38,673 nucleotides of DNA from Flavonifractor sp. An92 (GCF_002159175.1 NZ_NFGZ01000028.1:1-38673); one strand, 5' to 3'; positions 9,140-17,054 are shown, numbered from the stretch's first letter. The notes: generated from the letters alone by a model not told the origin. Numbers and translations: made by a program.

Positions 9140-9634
9140 ATGAACGCCATCGTGGCAGTGGATCGAAACTGGGCCATCGGCCGGGAGGGGGACCAGCTGG
9201 TCTACCTGAAAGAGGACCTGAAGCGCTTCCGGACCCTGACGGCGGGCCATGCCGTCATCGTGGGGAGAAAAACGCTGGCCACCTTCCCCGGTGGGCGGCC
9301 CCTGAAGGGGCGGGACAATCTCGTCCTCACCCGGGACCCGGATCTCCAGGTGGAGGGCGCCCGGGTGTTCCACCGGGTGGAGGACCTCCTGGCCGCCGCG
9401 CCGGAGGACGCCTTTGTGGTGGGGGGGAGCCAGGTGTATGAGGCCCTCCTCCCCTGGTGCGACACGGTGTATGTGACCCACATCGACGCCGCCTTCCCCG
9501 GGTGTGATGCCTTTTTCCCCAACCTGGATGCCCGGGGCGGCTGGACGGCCGAGGAGGAGGGGGAGCCCCTGGAGGAGAACGGCCTCACCTACCGCTATAT
9601 GACCTATCGGAGGGACCGCCATGTACGTGGATGA
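9140..9634 (+). CDS. folA: Dihydrofolate reductase
   Basis: A 164-aa enzyme that reduces dihydrofolate to tetrahydrofolate with NADPH. The N-terminus is MNAIVAVDRNWAIGREGDQL. The active-site acid is in YLKEDLKRF (D26 by the usual alignment). The NADPH-binding block is AVIVGRKTLATFPGGRPL, and the second glycine pair is VVGGSQVYEALL. Length and order match chromosomal DHFR. GGGAGG precedes the start. Its last 14 nt overlap the NUDIX gene, so the two are translationally linked. Confidence 0.95.
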   Translation: MNAIVAVDRNWAIGREGDQLVYLKEDLKRFRTLTAGHAVIVGRKTLATFPGGRPLKGRDNLVLTRDPDLQVEGARVFHRVEDLLAAAPEDAFVVGGSQVYEALLPWCDTVYVTHIDAAFPGCDAFFPNLDARGGWTAEEEGEPLEENGLTYRYMTYRRDRHVRG

Positions 9635-10187
9635 CATCCGGGCCTATGTGCCCCAAACTCCCCAGGAGGAGGCCGACAAGGCCATGATCCTGGACTACAT
9701 CCGCCGCTTTCCCGACGATATCCTCACCCGGGACAACGCCATCGCCCACCTGACCAGCTCCGGTTTTGTGGTCAATGCCGACGCCAGCCGGGTCCTGATG
9801 GCCCACCACAACATCTACCGGGTGTGGGCCTGGACCGGCGGCCACGCTGACGGGGAGGAGGACCTGCTGTCCGTGGCCCTGCGGGAGGCCCGGGAGGAGA
9901 CCGGCATCGCCCACATCCGCCCTCTCTCCACCGCCATCGCCTCCCTGGACATCCTGCCGGTGTGGGGGCATGTGAAGCGGGGGCGCTACGTCTGTGCCCA
10001 CCAGCACCTGAACGTGAGCTATCTGCTGGTGGCCGACGACACCGACCCCATCGCCCCCCGGCTGGAGGAGAACACCAGGGTGGGCTGGCTCCCGGCGGAG
10101 GAGCTCACCGCCTGGACCAACGAGTGGCAGATGGACGGAGTGTACACCAAGCTCCTGGAACGGGCCCGCACTTTGTTGCAAATGTGA
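9621..10187 (+). CDS. NUDIX hydrolase
   Basis: A 188-aa protein with a full Nudix box at about residues 74-96 (GHADGEEDLLSVALREAREETG), the Mg-binding site for cleaving nucleoside diphosphate-linked substrates. The extra N-terminal 50 residues form a helical part, then VLMAHHNIYRVWAWTGGH leads into the box. Substrate is not clear from the sequence. It overlaps folA by 14 nt, so it is probably made with DHFR; a link to nucleotide or folate pool cleaning is only inferred. Confidence 0.88.
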   Translation: MYVDDIRAYVPQTPQEEADKAMILDYIRRFPDDILTRDNAIAHLTSSGFVVNADASRVLMAHHNIYRVWAWTGGHADGEEDLLSVALREAREETGIAHIRPLSTAIASLDILPVWGHVKRGRYVCAHQHLNVSYLLVADDTDPIAPRLEENTRVGWLPAEELTAWTNEWQMDGVYTKLLERARTLLQM

Positions 10188-10280
10188 AAAAATCCGCGTC
10201 TGACCCGGTTGCACCTAGGAAATGCCAGAAAAAAGGTGTATACTATCTCCAGTATACCCATAAAAGGAGGACATGCTATC

Positions 10281-11609
10281 ATGATTCAGCTTGATCTCAG
10301 CAATATCCGTTCCTTTGTGCCCGAGGACTGGCTGACGTCCCGTAAGGACCGTCTGGAGCAGGCCCGCGTCATGCTGGAAGAGGGCAACGGCCCCGGCGGT
10401 GACTTCACCGGCTGGGTGCACCTGCCCCGCGATTACGATAAGGAGGAGTTCGCCCGGATCCAGAAGGCGGCCAAGAAGATCCAGTCCGATTCCGAGGCCC
10501 TGGTGGTCATCGGCATCGGCGGTTCCTATCTGGGCGCCCGCGCCGTGGTGGAGCTCATTCAGTCCCCCAACTACAACCTGAAGAAGAAGGACACCCCCGA
10601 CATCTACTTTGCCGGCAACGGCCTGTCCACCGACGCCCTGCTGGAGACCATCGAGCTGGTGAAGGACCGGGACTTCTCGGTGAATGTCATCTCCAAGTCC
10701 GGCACCACCACCGAGCCCGCCGTGGCCTTCCGCATCTTCAAGAACCTGCTGGAGGAGAAGTACGGCAAGGAAGAGGCCCGCAAGCGCATCTACGCCACCA
10801 CCGACGCCCACAAGGGCGCTCTGAAGGGCCTGGCCGACAGCGAGGGCTATGAGGAGTTCGTGGTGCCCGACGCCGTGGGCGGTCGCTTCTCCGTGCTGAC
10901 CGCCGTGGGCCTGCTGCCCATCGCTGTGGCCGGCATCGACCTGGACGAGCTGATGGGCGGCGCCGCCGAGGCCATGGAGGCCCTGGCTGTGCCCGGCCTG
11001 GAGAACCCCGCCTGGCAGTACGCCGCCGCTCGCCACGCCCTGTACACCGCCGGCAAGAGCACCGAGATCCTGGTGGGCTATGAGCCCTCCTTCCGCTTCT
11101 TCGCCGAGTGGTGGAAGCAGCTCTACGGCGAGAGCGAGGGCAAGGACGGCAAGGGCCTGTTCCCCGCCAGCGTGGAGTTCACCGCGGACCTCCACTCCAT
11201 GGGTCAGTATATCCAGGAGGGCCAGCGCCTCATGTTCGAGAGCGTGGTCCGCTTCCAGGAGTCCAAGGGCAGCTACACCATCCCCCACGACCCCGACAAT
11301 GTGGACGGCCTGAACTTCCTCTCCGGCAAGCCCCTGACCTTCGTGGCCGAGCAGGCCCTCCGCGGCACCCTCCTGGCCCATGTGGACGGCGGCGTGCCCA
11401 ACATCCTCATCCAGGCCCTGCGCCGGGATGCCCGCACCGTGGGTCAGCTGATCTACTTCTTCGAGTACTCCTGCGGCCTGAGCGGCTACCTCCTGGAGGT
11501 CAACCCCTTCAACCAGCCGGGCGTGGAGGCTTACAAGAAGAATATGTATGCGCTCCTGGGCAAGCCCGGGTACGAGGAGCACCGTGCTGCGCTGGAGGCC
11601 CGTCTGTAA
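10281..11609 (+). CDS. pgi: Glucose-6-phosphate isomerase
   Basis: A 442-aa enzyme that interconverts glucose 6-phosphate and fructose 6-phosphate. Conserved blocks in order are [12 protein letters not shown] (about residue 78), [28 protein letters not shown] (sugar phosphate binding), [16 protein letters not shown] and [16 protein letters not shown]. The ATG at 10281 has AAAGGAGG about 11 nt upstream. A TATACT -10 lies at 10239-10244 with no clear -35. Codon use is strongly biased (highly expressed). The last 26 codons are repeated 192 bp downstream (see the direct repeat entries). Confidence 0.96.
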   Translation: MIQLDLSNIRSFVPEDWLTSRKDRLEQARVMLEEGNGPGGDFTGWVHLPRDYDKEEFARIQKAAKKIQSDSEALVVIGIGGSYLGARAVVELIQSPNYNLKKKDTPDIYFAGNGLSTDALLETIELVKDRDFSVNVISKSGTTTEPAVAFRIFKNLLEEKYGKEEARKRIYATTDAHKGALKGLADSEGYEEFVVPDAVGGRFSVLTAVGLLPIAVAGIDLDELMGGAAEAMEALAVPGLENPAWQYAAARHALYTAGKSTEILVGYEPSFRFFAEWWKQLYGESEGKDGKGLFPASVEFTADLHSMGQYIQEGQRLMFESVVRFQESKGSYTIPHDPDNVDGLNFLSGKPLTFVAEQALRGTLLAHVDGGVPNILIQALRRDARTVGQLIYFFEYSCGLSGYLLEVNPFNQPGVEAYKKNMYALLGKPGYEEHRAALEARL

Positions 11610-11623
11610 GCCTCCACACCAAG
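11529..11623 (+). repeat. Direct repeat, copy 1: 3' end of pgi
   Basis: This 95-bp segment holds the last 26 codons of pgi, the stop codon at 11607-11609 and 14 bases after it. The same segment recurs at 11721-11815. Counting by eye gives 9 differences, all silent (for example AAT/AAC, TAT/TAC, CTC/TTG, CGT/CGC), while the stretch after the stop codon is identical. Confidence 0.9.
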
Positions 11624-11682
11624 CGTTTTGCGCAGCAAAACCTTGCTGCCGGGCGGATTCACTCCGCCCGAGCAGATGAAAG
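11621..11682 (+). repeat. Structured dispersed repeat, copy A
   Basis: Two hairpins in a row: GTTTTGC / GCAAAAC (11625-11641) and GGGCGGA, loop TTCAC, TCCGCCC (11651-11669). They are followed by GAGCAGATGAAA. A second copy lies at 26634-26697 with the same layout and loop but a different stem sequence. The TTCAC loop can pair with TGAA downstream (11677-11680). Confidence 0.7.
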
Positions 11683-11691
11683 AAATGGGGT

Positions 11692-11717
11692 CCCCCCGGT
11701 CCGTTCGGACCGGGGGG
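11692..11717 (+). terminator. Perfect hairpin after pgi, probable terminator
   Basis: CCCCCCGGTCCG (11692-11703), TT, CGGACCGGGGGG (11706-11717). It is very stable but lacks a T run. It sits between the two copies of the pgi 3' end. Confidence 0.55.
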
Positions 11718-11720
11718 ATT

Positions 11721-11815
11721 GCTTACAAGAAGAACATGTACGCTTTGCTGGGCAAGCCCGGATACGAGGAGCACCGCGCCGCGCTGGAGGCCCGCCTGTA
11801 AGCCTCCACACCAAG
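11721..11815 (+). pseudogene. Second copy of the pgi 3' end (gene remnant)
   Basis: This 95-bp stretch still encodes the same last 26 residues ([14 protein letters not shown] and on), ends in TAA at 11799-11801 and has no start codon or ribosome site. Only silent changes separate it from the end of the active pgi. It is a remnant of an isomerase gene, left either by duplication or by replacement of the old gene with a related one. A weakly similar, decayed version of the structured repeat follows it (11813 to about 11850). Confidence 0.85.
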
Positions 11816-11887
11816 AGGTTTGTGAAGAAAACTTGCCCAAAGGCGGAAGGCGTATTTTCAAATTTCCTGTGAACTTCCTCAAATCGG

Positions 11888-11916
11888 TTGCAATCCCGGA
11901 GTAAACATGGTAACAT
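11888..11916 (+). promoter_or_regulatory. Probable promoter of the P-loop protein gene
   Basis: TTGCAA (11888-11893), 17-bp spacer, TAACAT (11911-11916), about 52 nt before the start codon at 11968. Confidence 0.55.
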
Positions 11917-11967
11917 GTTAGAAACGACCGGGACACTCCCGGCGCACGAGTTAAGGAGTGATAACAT

Positions 11968-12381
11968 ATGGTGAGAGTGATCATGGGTGTCAAGGGCACC
12001 GGCAAAACGAAGCAGATGATCGAACTCATTAATTCCGCCGTTCAGAGCGAGCACGGCAACGTGGTCTGCATCGAGCGTGGCGCTAAGCTGACTTATGACA
12101 TCCATTCCAAGATCCGCCTGGTGGAAGCCAGCCAGTATGATATGGGCACCTATGACTTCATGAAGGGCTTCATCAGCGGTCTGTATGCCGGCAACTACGA
12201 CATCACCCATGTCTTTATTGACAGCCTGACCAAGATCGTGGGCGCCGACCTGAACGACCAGAGCACCGAGCAGTTCCTGGATTGGCTCAACAGCTTCTCC
12301 GAGAAGAACGGCATCAAGTTCACCGTCACCATCAGCGCTGATGAGGAGCTGGCCCCCGAGGGCATCAAGAAGTATTTCTAA
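11968..12381 (+). CDS. Small P-loop ATPase-like protein
   Basis: A 137-aa protein with a Walker A motif GVKGTGKT at residues 7-14 and a likely Walker B strand ending in D85 (THVFIDS). Residues 100-125 form a helix plus a final strand (IKFTVTISADEEL). It is about the size of a lone ATPase core with no helicase or nuclease part. AAGGAG precedes the start. Similar short proteins are common in Clostridia, but I know no function for them. It has its own promoter and terminator, so it is a single-gene unit, and its codon use suggests good expression. Confidence 0.75.
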   Translation: MVRVIMGVKGTGKTKQMIELINSAVQSEHGNVVCIERGAKLTYDIHSKIRLVEASQYDMGTYDFMKGFISGLYAGNYDITHVFIDSLTKIVGADLNDQSTEQFLDWLNSFSEKNGIKFTVTISADEELAPEGIKKYF

Positions 12382-12396
12382 TCTAAGCGAAGAAAC

Positions 12397-12436
12397 GAGC
12401 GGCGCTGCCAACCGGCAGCGCCGCTCATTTTGTTTT
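12397..12436 (+). terminator. Rho-independent terminator of the P-loop gene
   Basis: GAGCGGCGCTGCC (12397-12409), AACC loop, GGCAGCGCCGCTC (12414-12426), then ATTTTGTTTT. It borders the stop of the convergent hydrolase gene. Confidence 0.9.
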
Positions 12437-14498
12437 ATTGCACCTGGGAGAGGGTGAAACGGGTCCCAGCGTCGCCGGCAAAGACGATCCAGCCGCCCTC
12501 CGGCAGGGTGACGGTGGAATCACCCCAGGCCACCGAGCTGGCGGTGACCAGGCCGTTGACATCGTAGACGGTAAAGCCGCCTGCGCCGGTGATATCCACC
12601 CGGATGGCCTTTCCGGCGGAGGAGCCTACCTGACACCAGCGGGCGTAGCCGTCGGCCTGGATGGTGAGGGTGGCGCCTGCGCCGGTGTAGAGAGCGGGAG
12701 CGGCGAAAGCATCCATACAGCGGTACTCCCCGAATTGGAGATACTCCACGCCATTCTCCACCGTGAAGGTGAGGTCGGAGGCGCTGCGGGAGCCGGTGCC
12801 GGGGAGGGTCAGGTAGGCCTGGGCGTGGTTTTCATCCACGATGCGGCAGTTGGCGGCGTATCCGGGCATTTCGTCCATCAGGCCCAGGGAGGCGAAGAGA
12901 CTGGAAGTCACATAGGTCTCAGCCCGGTAATCCTCGTTGACGATGAGGTAAGCCTTCTGGCCCCGCTGGGCCCAGGCCTGTGCCACTTCGTCCGTGAGGG
13001 GATTGTCCTCCATCCGCTCCAGAGCGTAGTTGGCGGAGCACACGGCGGGCAGCCCCGGGAGAACGGTGTAAGTCTGCTCATAGAGGTAGGTGCGGCCGTT
13101 TTCCTCCGTGATAAAGCGGTAGCGGACGGTGTTGGCCGCGTCCCGGAAACTGCCGTCGCTGTAATAGACAAGGTTTGTGCTGTTGCCGCCCAGAGCGGCC
13201 ACGGCGGTGAGGGTAATGCCCTTCCCATCGGCGCTGGGGGAGACGGTGAGGGCGGCGGACAGACCGCTGTACACACCGGAGACCTGTTCCGCCAGACCCT
13301 GGGGCAGGGCGGCGGGCTGGGCCTCGGGGAGGGCGGTGGGCTGCTCCACAGTCACTCCATCTTCCGCCAGAGCATCCATGAGGATCTGCACGCCCGCCAA
13401 CTCGTTGTAGGTGCTCACACCGCCGGAGGACACCACCGCCACCGCCAGATCCTCCTCCGGCAGAACGATGAGACCGGCGTGGTAGTAGAGGGTATCGCCG
13501 CCCTTGACCAGGGCGGTGATGCCGTTTTCGTTGAAGGGGTACATGTGGACATTGTCCCAGCCCAGGCCGTAGGCCAGCACGTCATCCTCACTCTCCTCGG
13601 CCCACAGGCCCCGCTCGTACTCCCGTGCGGCGGTAGACTGCCAGGAGGCGTCGGTGAGAAGATCATTTCCCCCGCAGAAGAGGGCGCCGAAGGCGGCCAG
13701 GTCCGAGGCGGTGGCGTACAGCCCGCCTGCGCCGATGATGTTCAGTGTATCGGTAGCCAGGGCTCGGGTATCATTCCCCTGGTAGACCCGTGCCAGGGCG
13801 TCCCGGTCAAAGGTGTCCACCGGGGTGTAGGTAGCCTCCAGCCCGGCGGGGGTCAGGAGATTCTGGTGGACATAGGTGGTGAAATCCACCCCGGAGACCG
13901 CCTCCACCACCAGCTCGGCCAGGGTGAAGCCGTCGTTGCAGTAGACGCTGTACGCGCCGGGGTCGGCCTTCAACCGCTGGACGGACAGCCGCTCTAGCAG
14001 ATCGTCGGTGCCCGCGCCGGTGTAGGTATCAAAGAGGAAGGCACTGCGGGTAGAGTCTCCCATGAGGCCGGAGGAGTGGTTGAGGAGCATCCGCACGGTG
14101 ATGTCGATGTACCGCTCATCCGCCATGGTGAAGTCGGGCAGGTACTTGGTCACCGGAGCATCCAGGTCCACCTTGCCGTCCTCCACCAGCTGAAGGATGG
14201 CGGCGGTGGTATAGAGCTTGCTCACCGAGCCGATGCCGTAGAGATCGCCGTCGGTGAGGGCACGGTTCTCCGTCTTGGAGAAGGTCCCGGCGTGGCCGGT
14301 CATGGTGATCTCCCCGTCCTCCCACAGGGCGTACTGGATACTCACCGCGCCGCCGTACTGGGCGGCAGCCTCAATGGCCTGCTGAGCCGACTGCTCCCGG
14401 GTCAGAGGAGCGGCCTCTCCCGCCGCGGCGGCCGCGGGGAGAGCAGGGACCAGGAGCAGCGCCGACAGAGTCAACGCTGCTATGCGTTTGAAGGGCAT
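12435..14498 (-). CDS. Exported serine hydrolase, beta-lactamase/PBP class C fold
   Basis: A 687-aa protein with a clear signal peptide (MPFKRIAALTLSALLLVPAL, cut after an Ala-rich stretch). The active-site triad of the class C/EstB fold is visible: S91-V-S-K94 (SxxK), Y186-C-N188 (YxN) and H340-A-G342 (HxG). The first 400 residues are the hydrolase; the final 280 are a beta-rich domain of unknown role. Relatives cleave D-amino acid peptides, esters or beta-lactams; none can be preferred here. The start at 14498 has AAAGGA 8-9 nt upstream, better than the ATG at 14507. It is divergent from truA and has a good promoter. Confidence 0.85.
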   Translation of the reverse strand: MPFKRIAALTLSALLLVPALPAAAAAGEAAPLTREQSAQQAIEAAAQYGGAVSIQYALWEDGEITMTGHAGTFSKTENRALTDGDLYGIGSVSKLYTTAAILQLVEDGKVDLDAPVTKYLPDFTMADERYIDITVRMLLNHSSGLMGDSTRSAFLFDTYTGAGTDDLLERLSVQRLKADPGAYSVYCNDGFTLAELVVEAVSGVDFTTYVHQNLLTPAGLEATYTPVDTFDRDALARVYQGNDTRALATDTLNIIGAGGLYATASDLAAFGALFCGGNDLLTDASWQSTAAREYERGLWAEESEDDVLAYGLGWDNVHMYPFNENGITALVKGGDTLYYHAGLIVLPEEDLAVAVVSSGGVSTYNELAGVQILMDALAEDGVTVEQPTALPEAQPAALPQGLAEQVSGVYSGLSAALTVSPSADGKGITLTAVAALGGNSTNLVYYSDGSFRDAANTVRYRFITEENGRTYLYEQTYTVLPGLPAVCSANYALERMEDNPLTDEVAQAWAQRGQKAYLIVNEDYRAETYVTSSLFASLGLMDEMPGYAANCRIVDENHAQAYLTLPGTGSRSASDLTFTVENGVEYLQFGEYRCMDAFAAPALYTGAGATLTIQADGYARWCQVGSSAGKAIRVDITGAGGFTVYDVNGLVTASSVAWGDSTVTLPEGGWIVFAGDAGTRFTLSQVQ

Positions 14499-14531
14499 AA
14501 CACTCATCCTTTCTCTCTTCCAATTGACACC

Positions 14532-14560
14532 AGTGTACCGCATCGGAAACCGGTGCGCAA
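14532..14560 (-). promoter_or_regulatory. Promoter of the serine hydrolase gene
   Basis: On the minus strand TTGCGC (14555-14560), 17-bp spacer, TACACT (14532-14537). The distance to the start codon is about 34 nt. The -35 lies only 7 bp from the -35 of the divergent truA promoter, so the two may compete. Confidence 0.7.
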
Positions 14561-14567
14561 GGGCCGA

Positions 14568-14596
14568 TTGACGGCGGGGGCAGATTTGGGTACAAT
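14568..14596 (+). promoter_or_regulatory. Promoter of truA
   Basis: TTGACG (14568-14573), 17-bp spacer, TACAAT (14591-14596). The start codon is 23 nt downstream, leaving a very short leader. Confidence 0.8.
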
Positions 14597-14618
14597 GGGG
14601 AAAAAAGGGGGGACGGCG

Positions 14619-15356
14619 ATGAATTACCGACTGACCATCCAATATGACGGTACCCGCTACGACGGCTGGCAGCGCCAGGGCAACACCGACGAGACCATCC
14701 AGGGTAAGCTGGAGGAGGCGCTTTTCCAGGCCACCGGGGAGCGGGCCGAGCTCCACGGGGCCGGGCGCACCGACGCGGGGGTCCACGCTCTGGGGCAGGT
14801 GGCCAGCGTGCGCCTGGAGCACGCCGTTCCGCCGGAGGAGCTGCGGCAGGCCCTCAACCGCCTGCTGCCCGACGACATCGCCGTCGCTGCCGTGGAAGAG
14901 GCCGGGGCGCGGTTCCACGCCCGGCTCAACGCTGCGGGCAAGACTTATCGCTATTCCATCCGCCTGGGAGCCACGCCCGACGTGTTCCGCCGCCGCTTCC
15001 AGCTCCATCTGGACGAGGAGCTGGACCTGGAGGCCATGGAGCAGGCCGCCGGTTACCTCACCGGGCGGCACGACTACCGCTCCTTCTGCGGAAACAAGAA
15101 GATGAAAAAATCCTCCATCCGCACGGTGGACTCCATCGTCCTGCGCCGGAAGGGGGACGATCTCACCCTCACCTTCCACGGGGACGGGTTCCTCTACCAT
15201 ATGGTGCGCATCCTGGTGGGGACGCTGCTGGAGGTGGGCCGGGGGGAGCGCTCCCCGGAGGAGATGCCCGCCATCCTGGCCGCCCGGGACCGCGCCGCCG
15301 CCGGAGCCACCGCCCCCGCCCGGGGCCTCGCCCTGGTGGAGGTGGACTACCACTGA
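14619..15356 (+). CDS. truA: tRNA pseudouridine(38-40) synthase TruA
   Basis: A 245-aa enzyme that converts uridines 38-40 in the anticodon arm of tRNAs to pseudouridine. The catalytic aspartate is D52 in GRTDAGVHA. Other family parts are YDGTRYDGWQRQ near the N-terminus, GKTYRYSI, DYRSFCGNKK, and GDGFLYHMVRILVGTLLEVG. GGGGGGA lies a few bases before the ATG at 14619; a longer reading frame upstream would lie on top of the divergent hydrolase gene. Confidence 0.96.
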   Translation: MNYRLTIQYDGTRYDGWQRQGNTDETIQGKLEEALFQATGERAELHGAGRTDAGVHALGQVASVRLEHAVPPEELRQALNRLLPDDIAVAAVEEAGARFHARLNAAGKTYRYSIRLGATPDVFRRRFQLHLDEELDLEAMEQAAGYLTGRHDYRSFCGNKKMKKSSIRTVDSIVLRRKGDDLTLTFHGDGFLYHMVRILVGTLLEVGRGERSPEEMPAILAARDRAAAGATAPARGLALVEVDYH

Positions 15357-15367
15357 TTCAAATACAA

Positions 15368-15408
15368 CGCGCCCCCGGACCCAAGGGTCCGGGGGCGCGT
15401 TTTCGTTT
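15368..15408 (+). terminator. Terminator of truA
   Basis: CGCGCCCCCGGACCC (15368-15382) pairs with GGGTCCGGGGGCGCG (15385-15399), followed by TTTTCGTTT. It ends at the stop of the convergent membrane-protein gene. Confidence 0.9.
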
Positions 15409-15842
15409 CAGCTCAGATCCTGAATGTCCATCTGTTCCAGCTCTTTGCGCCAGTCCCGGCGGTTTTTGTGGTAAACCCAGATGCCGGTCAGCACAGCGGT
15501 GGGGATGTTGGTCACCAGGAACACCCCGCCCACCATCAGGAGCTGCTGAGGCTCCACCGGAGGCGCCTCGACCTCTTCCACCTGTGTTTTCACCACATGG
15601 CCGTCATTGGAGATCGTCTGCGTGGTGATGGTTCCGGCCCCCATCATAGTGAAGGCCGCCACGCTCAGGGTGAGGAGGAGGCTGAGGAGAAAGCTCAGCA
15701 CCGGCAGGATGAGGCCCAGCCGGTTCCCCTTGCGGCAGAGGAATACCTGCAGAACCAGCACCAGCCCCACCGGCAGCAGGATGGAGAAGAGAAAGACGGG
15801 GATGGCCAGAACGGAAACAGCGATTGTATTGACGCCACTCAT
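15408..15842 (-). CDS. Membrane protein paired with the DUF2089 regulator
   Basis: A 144-aa protein with three or four transmembrane segments (about residues 6-32, 42-68 and 98-122) and an external or cytoplasmic Thr/Glu/Pro-rich loop between the second and third. The C-terminus is charged (HKNRRDWRKELEQ). I do not recognise the family. Its start overlaps the stop of the DUF2089 gene by 4 nt (ATGA), so it is translationally coupled to it. A possible role as the regulated or sensing partner of that regulator is inferred from this coupling. Confidence 0.7.
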   Translation of the reverse strand: MSGVNTIAVSVLAIPVFLFSILLPVGLVLVLQVFLCRKGNRLGLILPVLSFLLSLLLTLSVAAFTMMGAGTITTQTISNDGHVVKTQVEEVEAPPVEPQQLLMVGGVFLVTNIPTAVLTGIWVYHKNRRDWRKELEQMDIQDLS

Positions 15843-16147
15843 TTCAATTCCTCCTTGCGGGCGGCCTGCTTGTAGGCCGCGATGAGGACCTTGGCGGTGT
15901 CCAGGTCCAGCTTTTCTTCCAGGGCCAGGCGCTTGATAAGGGAGATATAGGGGTCCGCCTGCTCCTGCTCGGCCAGGCGGATCTTCTGGATGAGCCGGTC
16001 CAGCCGCAGGCGCACCGTGGGATAGCTGACGCCGTACTCCCCGGCCACCTCCTTCAGCGACCCGGAGGCCAGCACGAACCGGCGGAGAAACGAGAGCTCC
16101 TCCTCACTGAGCCCGGCGAGCCAGGGGGGCAGGAATTCCAGGGCCAT
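15839..16147 (-). CDS. DUF2089-type helix-turn-helix regulator
   Basis: A 102-aa protein. Residues about 15-60 form a sigma-region-4-like helix-turn-helix (LSFLRRFVLASGSLKEVAGE, then GVSYPTVRLRLDRLI), as in the DUF2089 family. The second half is helical (LDLDTAKVLIAAYK). AGGAGG lies 7 nt before the ATG at 16147. The message starts from a promoter whose spacer holds a perfect inverted repeat (see next entry), which is a plausible self-regulation site. It leads a two-gene unit with the membrane protein. Confidence 0.75.
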   Translation of the reverse strand: MALEFLPPWLAGLSEEELSFLRRFVLASGSLKEVAGEYGVSYPTVRLRLDRLIQKIRLAEQEQADPYISLIKRLALEEKLDLDTAKVLIAAYKQAARKEELK

Positions 16148-16172
16148 GGGACCACCTCCTTTTACAATCTTA

Positions 16173-16201
16173 AATATATACTTTCATTTTATGAAAGTCA
16201 A
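16173..16201 (-). promoter_or_regulatory. Promoter of the DUF2089 unit with inverted-repeat operator
   Basis: On the minus strand TTGACT (16196-16201), 17-bp spacer, TATATT (16173-16178). The perfect inverted repeat ACTTTCAT-TTT-ATGAAAGT (16180-16198) fills the spacer and overlaps the -35, so a protein bound there would block RNA polymerase. A further half-site with the same sequence, ACTTTCATAAAAT, lies at 16214-16226, about 34 bp away. Confidence 0.75.
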
Positions 16202-16244
16202 GAGTAATAGAAAACTTTCATAAAATGCAAAACCGGCATAAAAC

Positions 16245-16273
16245 TTGACAAGGCGGACAAACTCCATTATAAT
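16245..16273 (+). promoter_or_regulatory. Consensus promoter of the T-box/valS unit
   Basis: TTGACA (16245-16250), 17-bp spacer, TATAAT (16268-16273): a full sigma-A consensus. The extra ACTTTCAT half-site at 16214-16221 lies just upstream, so the two divergent promoters may share a regulator. Confidence 0.9.
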
Positions 16274-16275
16274 GC

Positions 16276-16515
16276 AGGTTCAGAATAGCGATGATGGGGA
16301 GGAGTACCCATTTTCCGGGTGCAGAGAGGGGCCGTTGTGCTGAGAGGCCCCCGAAGGAAGGTGGAGAAGGTCGCCCCGGAGCTCCGGGTCTGAAGGAAAG
16401 TAGGGCCTGGCGTGTCCCCGCGTTAGGGGGGAGAGTGCGGGTGTGGGAACACCCGAATTCAGGTGGTACCGCGGACGGTTCGTTCGCCCTGAGCCAGTGG
16501 CTCGGGGCGTTTTTT
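16276..16515 (+). promoter_or_regulatory. T-box leader, valine type
   Basis: A leader of about 240 nt with the parts of a T-box in order: an AGTA motif (near 16303), Stem I bulge-type GAGAGG segments, a likely specifier GTC at 16370-16372 (valine), a Stem III-like hairpin (TCCCC/GGGGGA around 16420), the T-box sequence AGGTGGTACCGCG at 16461-16473, and a terminator stem (CGCCCTGAGCC, AGT, GGCTCGGGGCG at 16485-16509) with six T. Uncharged tRNA(Val) would pair with the specifier and with the T-box bulge and stop the terminator from forming. The specifier position is my reading by eye; the downstream valS gene agrees with it. Confidence 0.88.
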
Positions 16516-16538
16516 GTTTTTCCGGAAAGGAGCGCGAT

Positions 16539-17054
16539 ATGGAGATCCACGTAAAAACGGTCTATGACCAGAGGGCCCTCACGGCCATGGCCCGGGGCCT
16601 GCGCAAAACCGTGCGCCGGAAGAGAAGCCGCCGCAGCCACATCGTGGGCTGGGTATTGGTGGTGCTGGCCCTGCTGTTCGGCGTTGGAGACCTGGCTCTG
16701 AATCCTGGCTGGAAGGGATGGGTGGACCTGGCCGTGGCGGCGGTGCTGCTGATGGTCCTCCTCACCGAGGACCGGGTCAACGGCTTTTTCGCCGGGCGGA
16801 AGGTCCTCCCCGGCAGCCGTGAGGTGGAGACCGTCTTTACCGACGCCAACTATGTGGCCGCCGTCCAGAACGCCCAGACCCGCTGGAGCTATGAGAGCAT
16901 CCGGGCCATTGCAGAGGGAAGGGAGTTCATCGTCCTGGCCCTCAGCGACCGCCACGCCCAGATCTACGACAAGGGCGGGATTTCCGGCGGTACCGCAGAG
17001 GAGCTGCTTTCCCTGCTGCGGGAGAAAACCGGCCTGGCCGTTACCCAGATGTAA
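16539..17054 (+). CDS. YcxB-like membrane protein, first gene behind the T-box
   Basis: A 171-aa protein. It has a basic N-terminus (TVRRKRSRRSH), two transmembrane segments (about residues 40-75), then a C-terminal YcxB-like domain (VFTDANYVAAV, RWSYESIRAIAEG, FIVLALSDRHAQIYDKGGI). The function of this domain is unknown. AAAGGAG lies 6 nt before the ATG at 16539. It sits between the T-box terminator and valS with a 30-nt gap to valS and no terminator, so its expression should follow valine-tRNA charging. Confidence 0.75.
   Translation: MEIHVKTVYDQRALTAMARGLRKTVRRKRSRRSHIVGWVLVVLALLFGVGDLALNPGWKGWVDLAVAAVLLMVLLTEDRVNGFFAGRKVLPGSREVETVFTDANYVAAVQNAQTRWSYESIRAIAEGREFIVLALSDRHAQIYDKGGISGGTAEELLSLLREKTGLAVTQM

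Noticed and set aside
14507-15353. N-terminal extension of the serine hydrolase frame beyond 14498
   Set aside because: It overlaps truA on the other strand and would bury the clear signal peptide in the middle of the protein.
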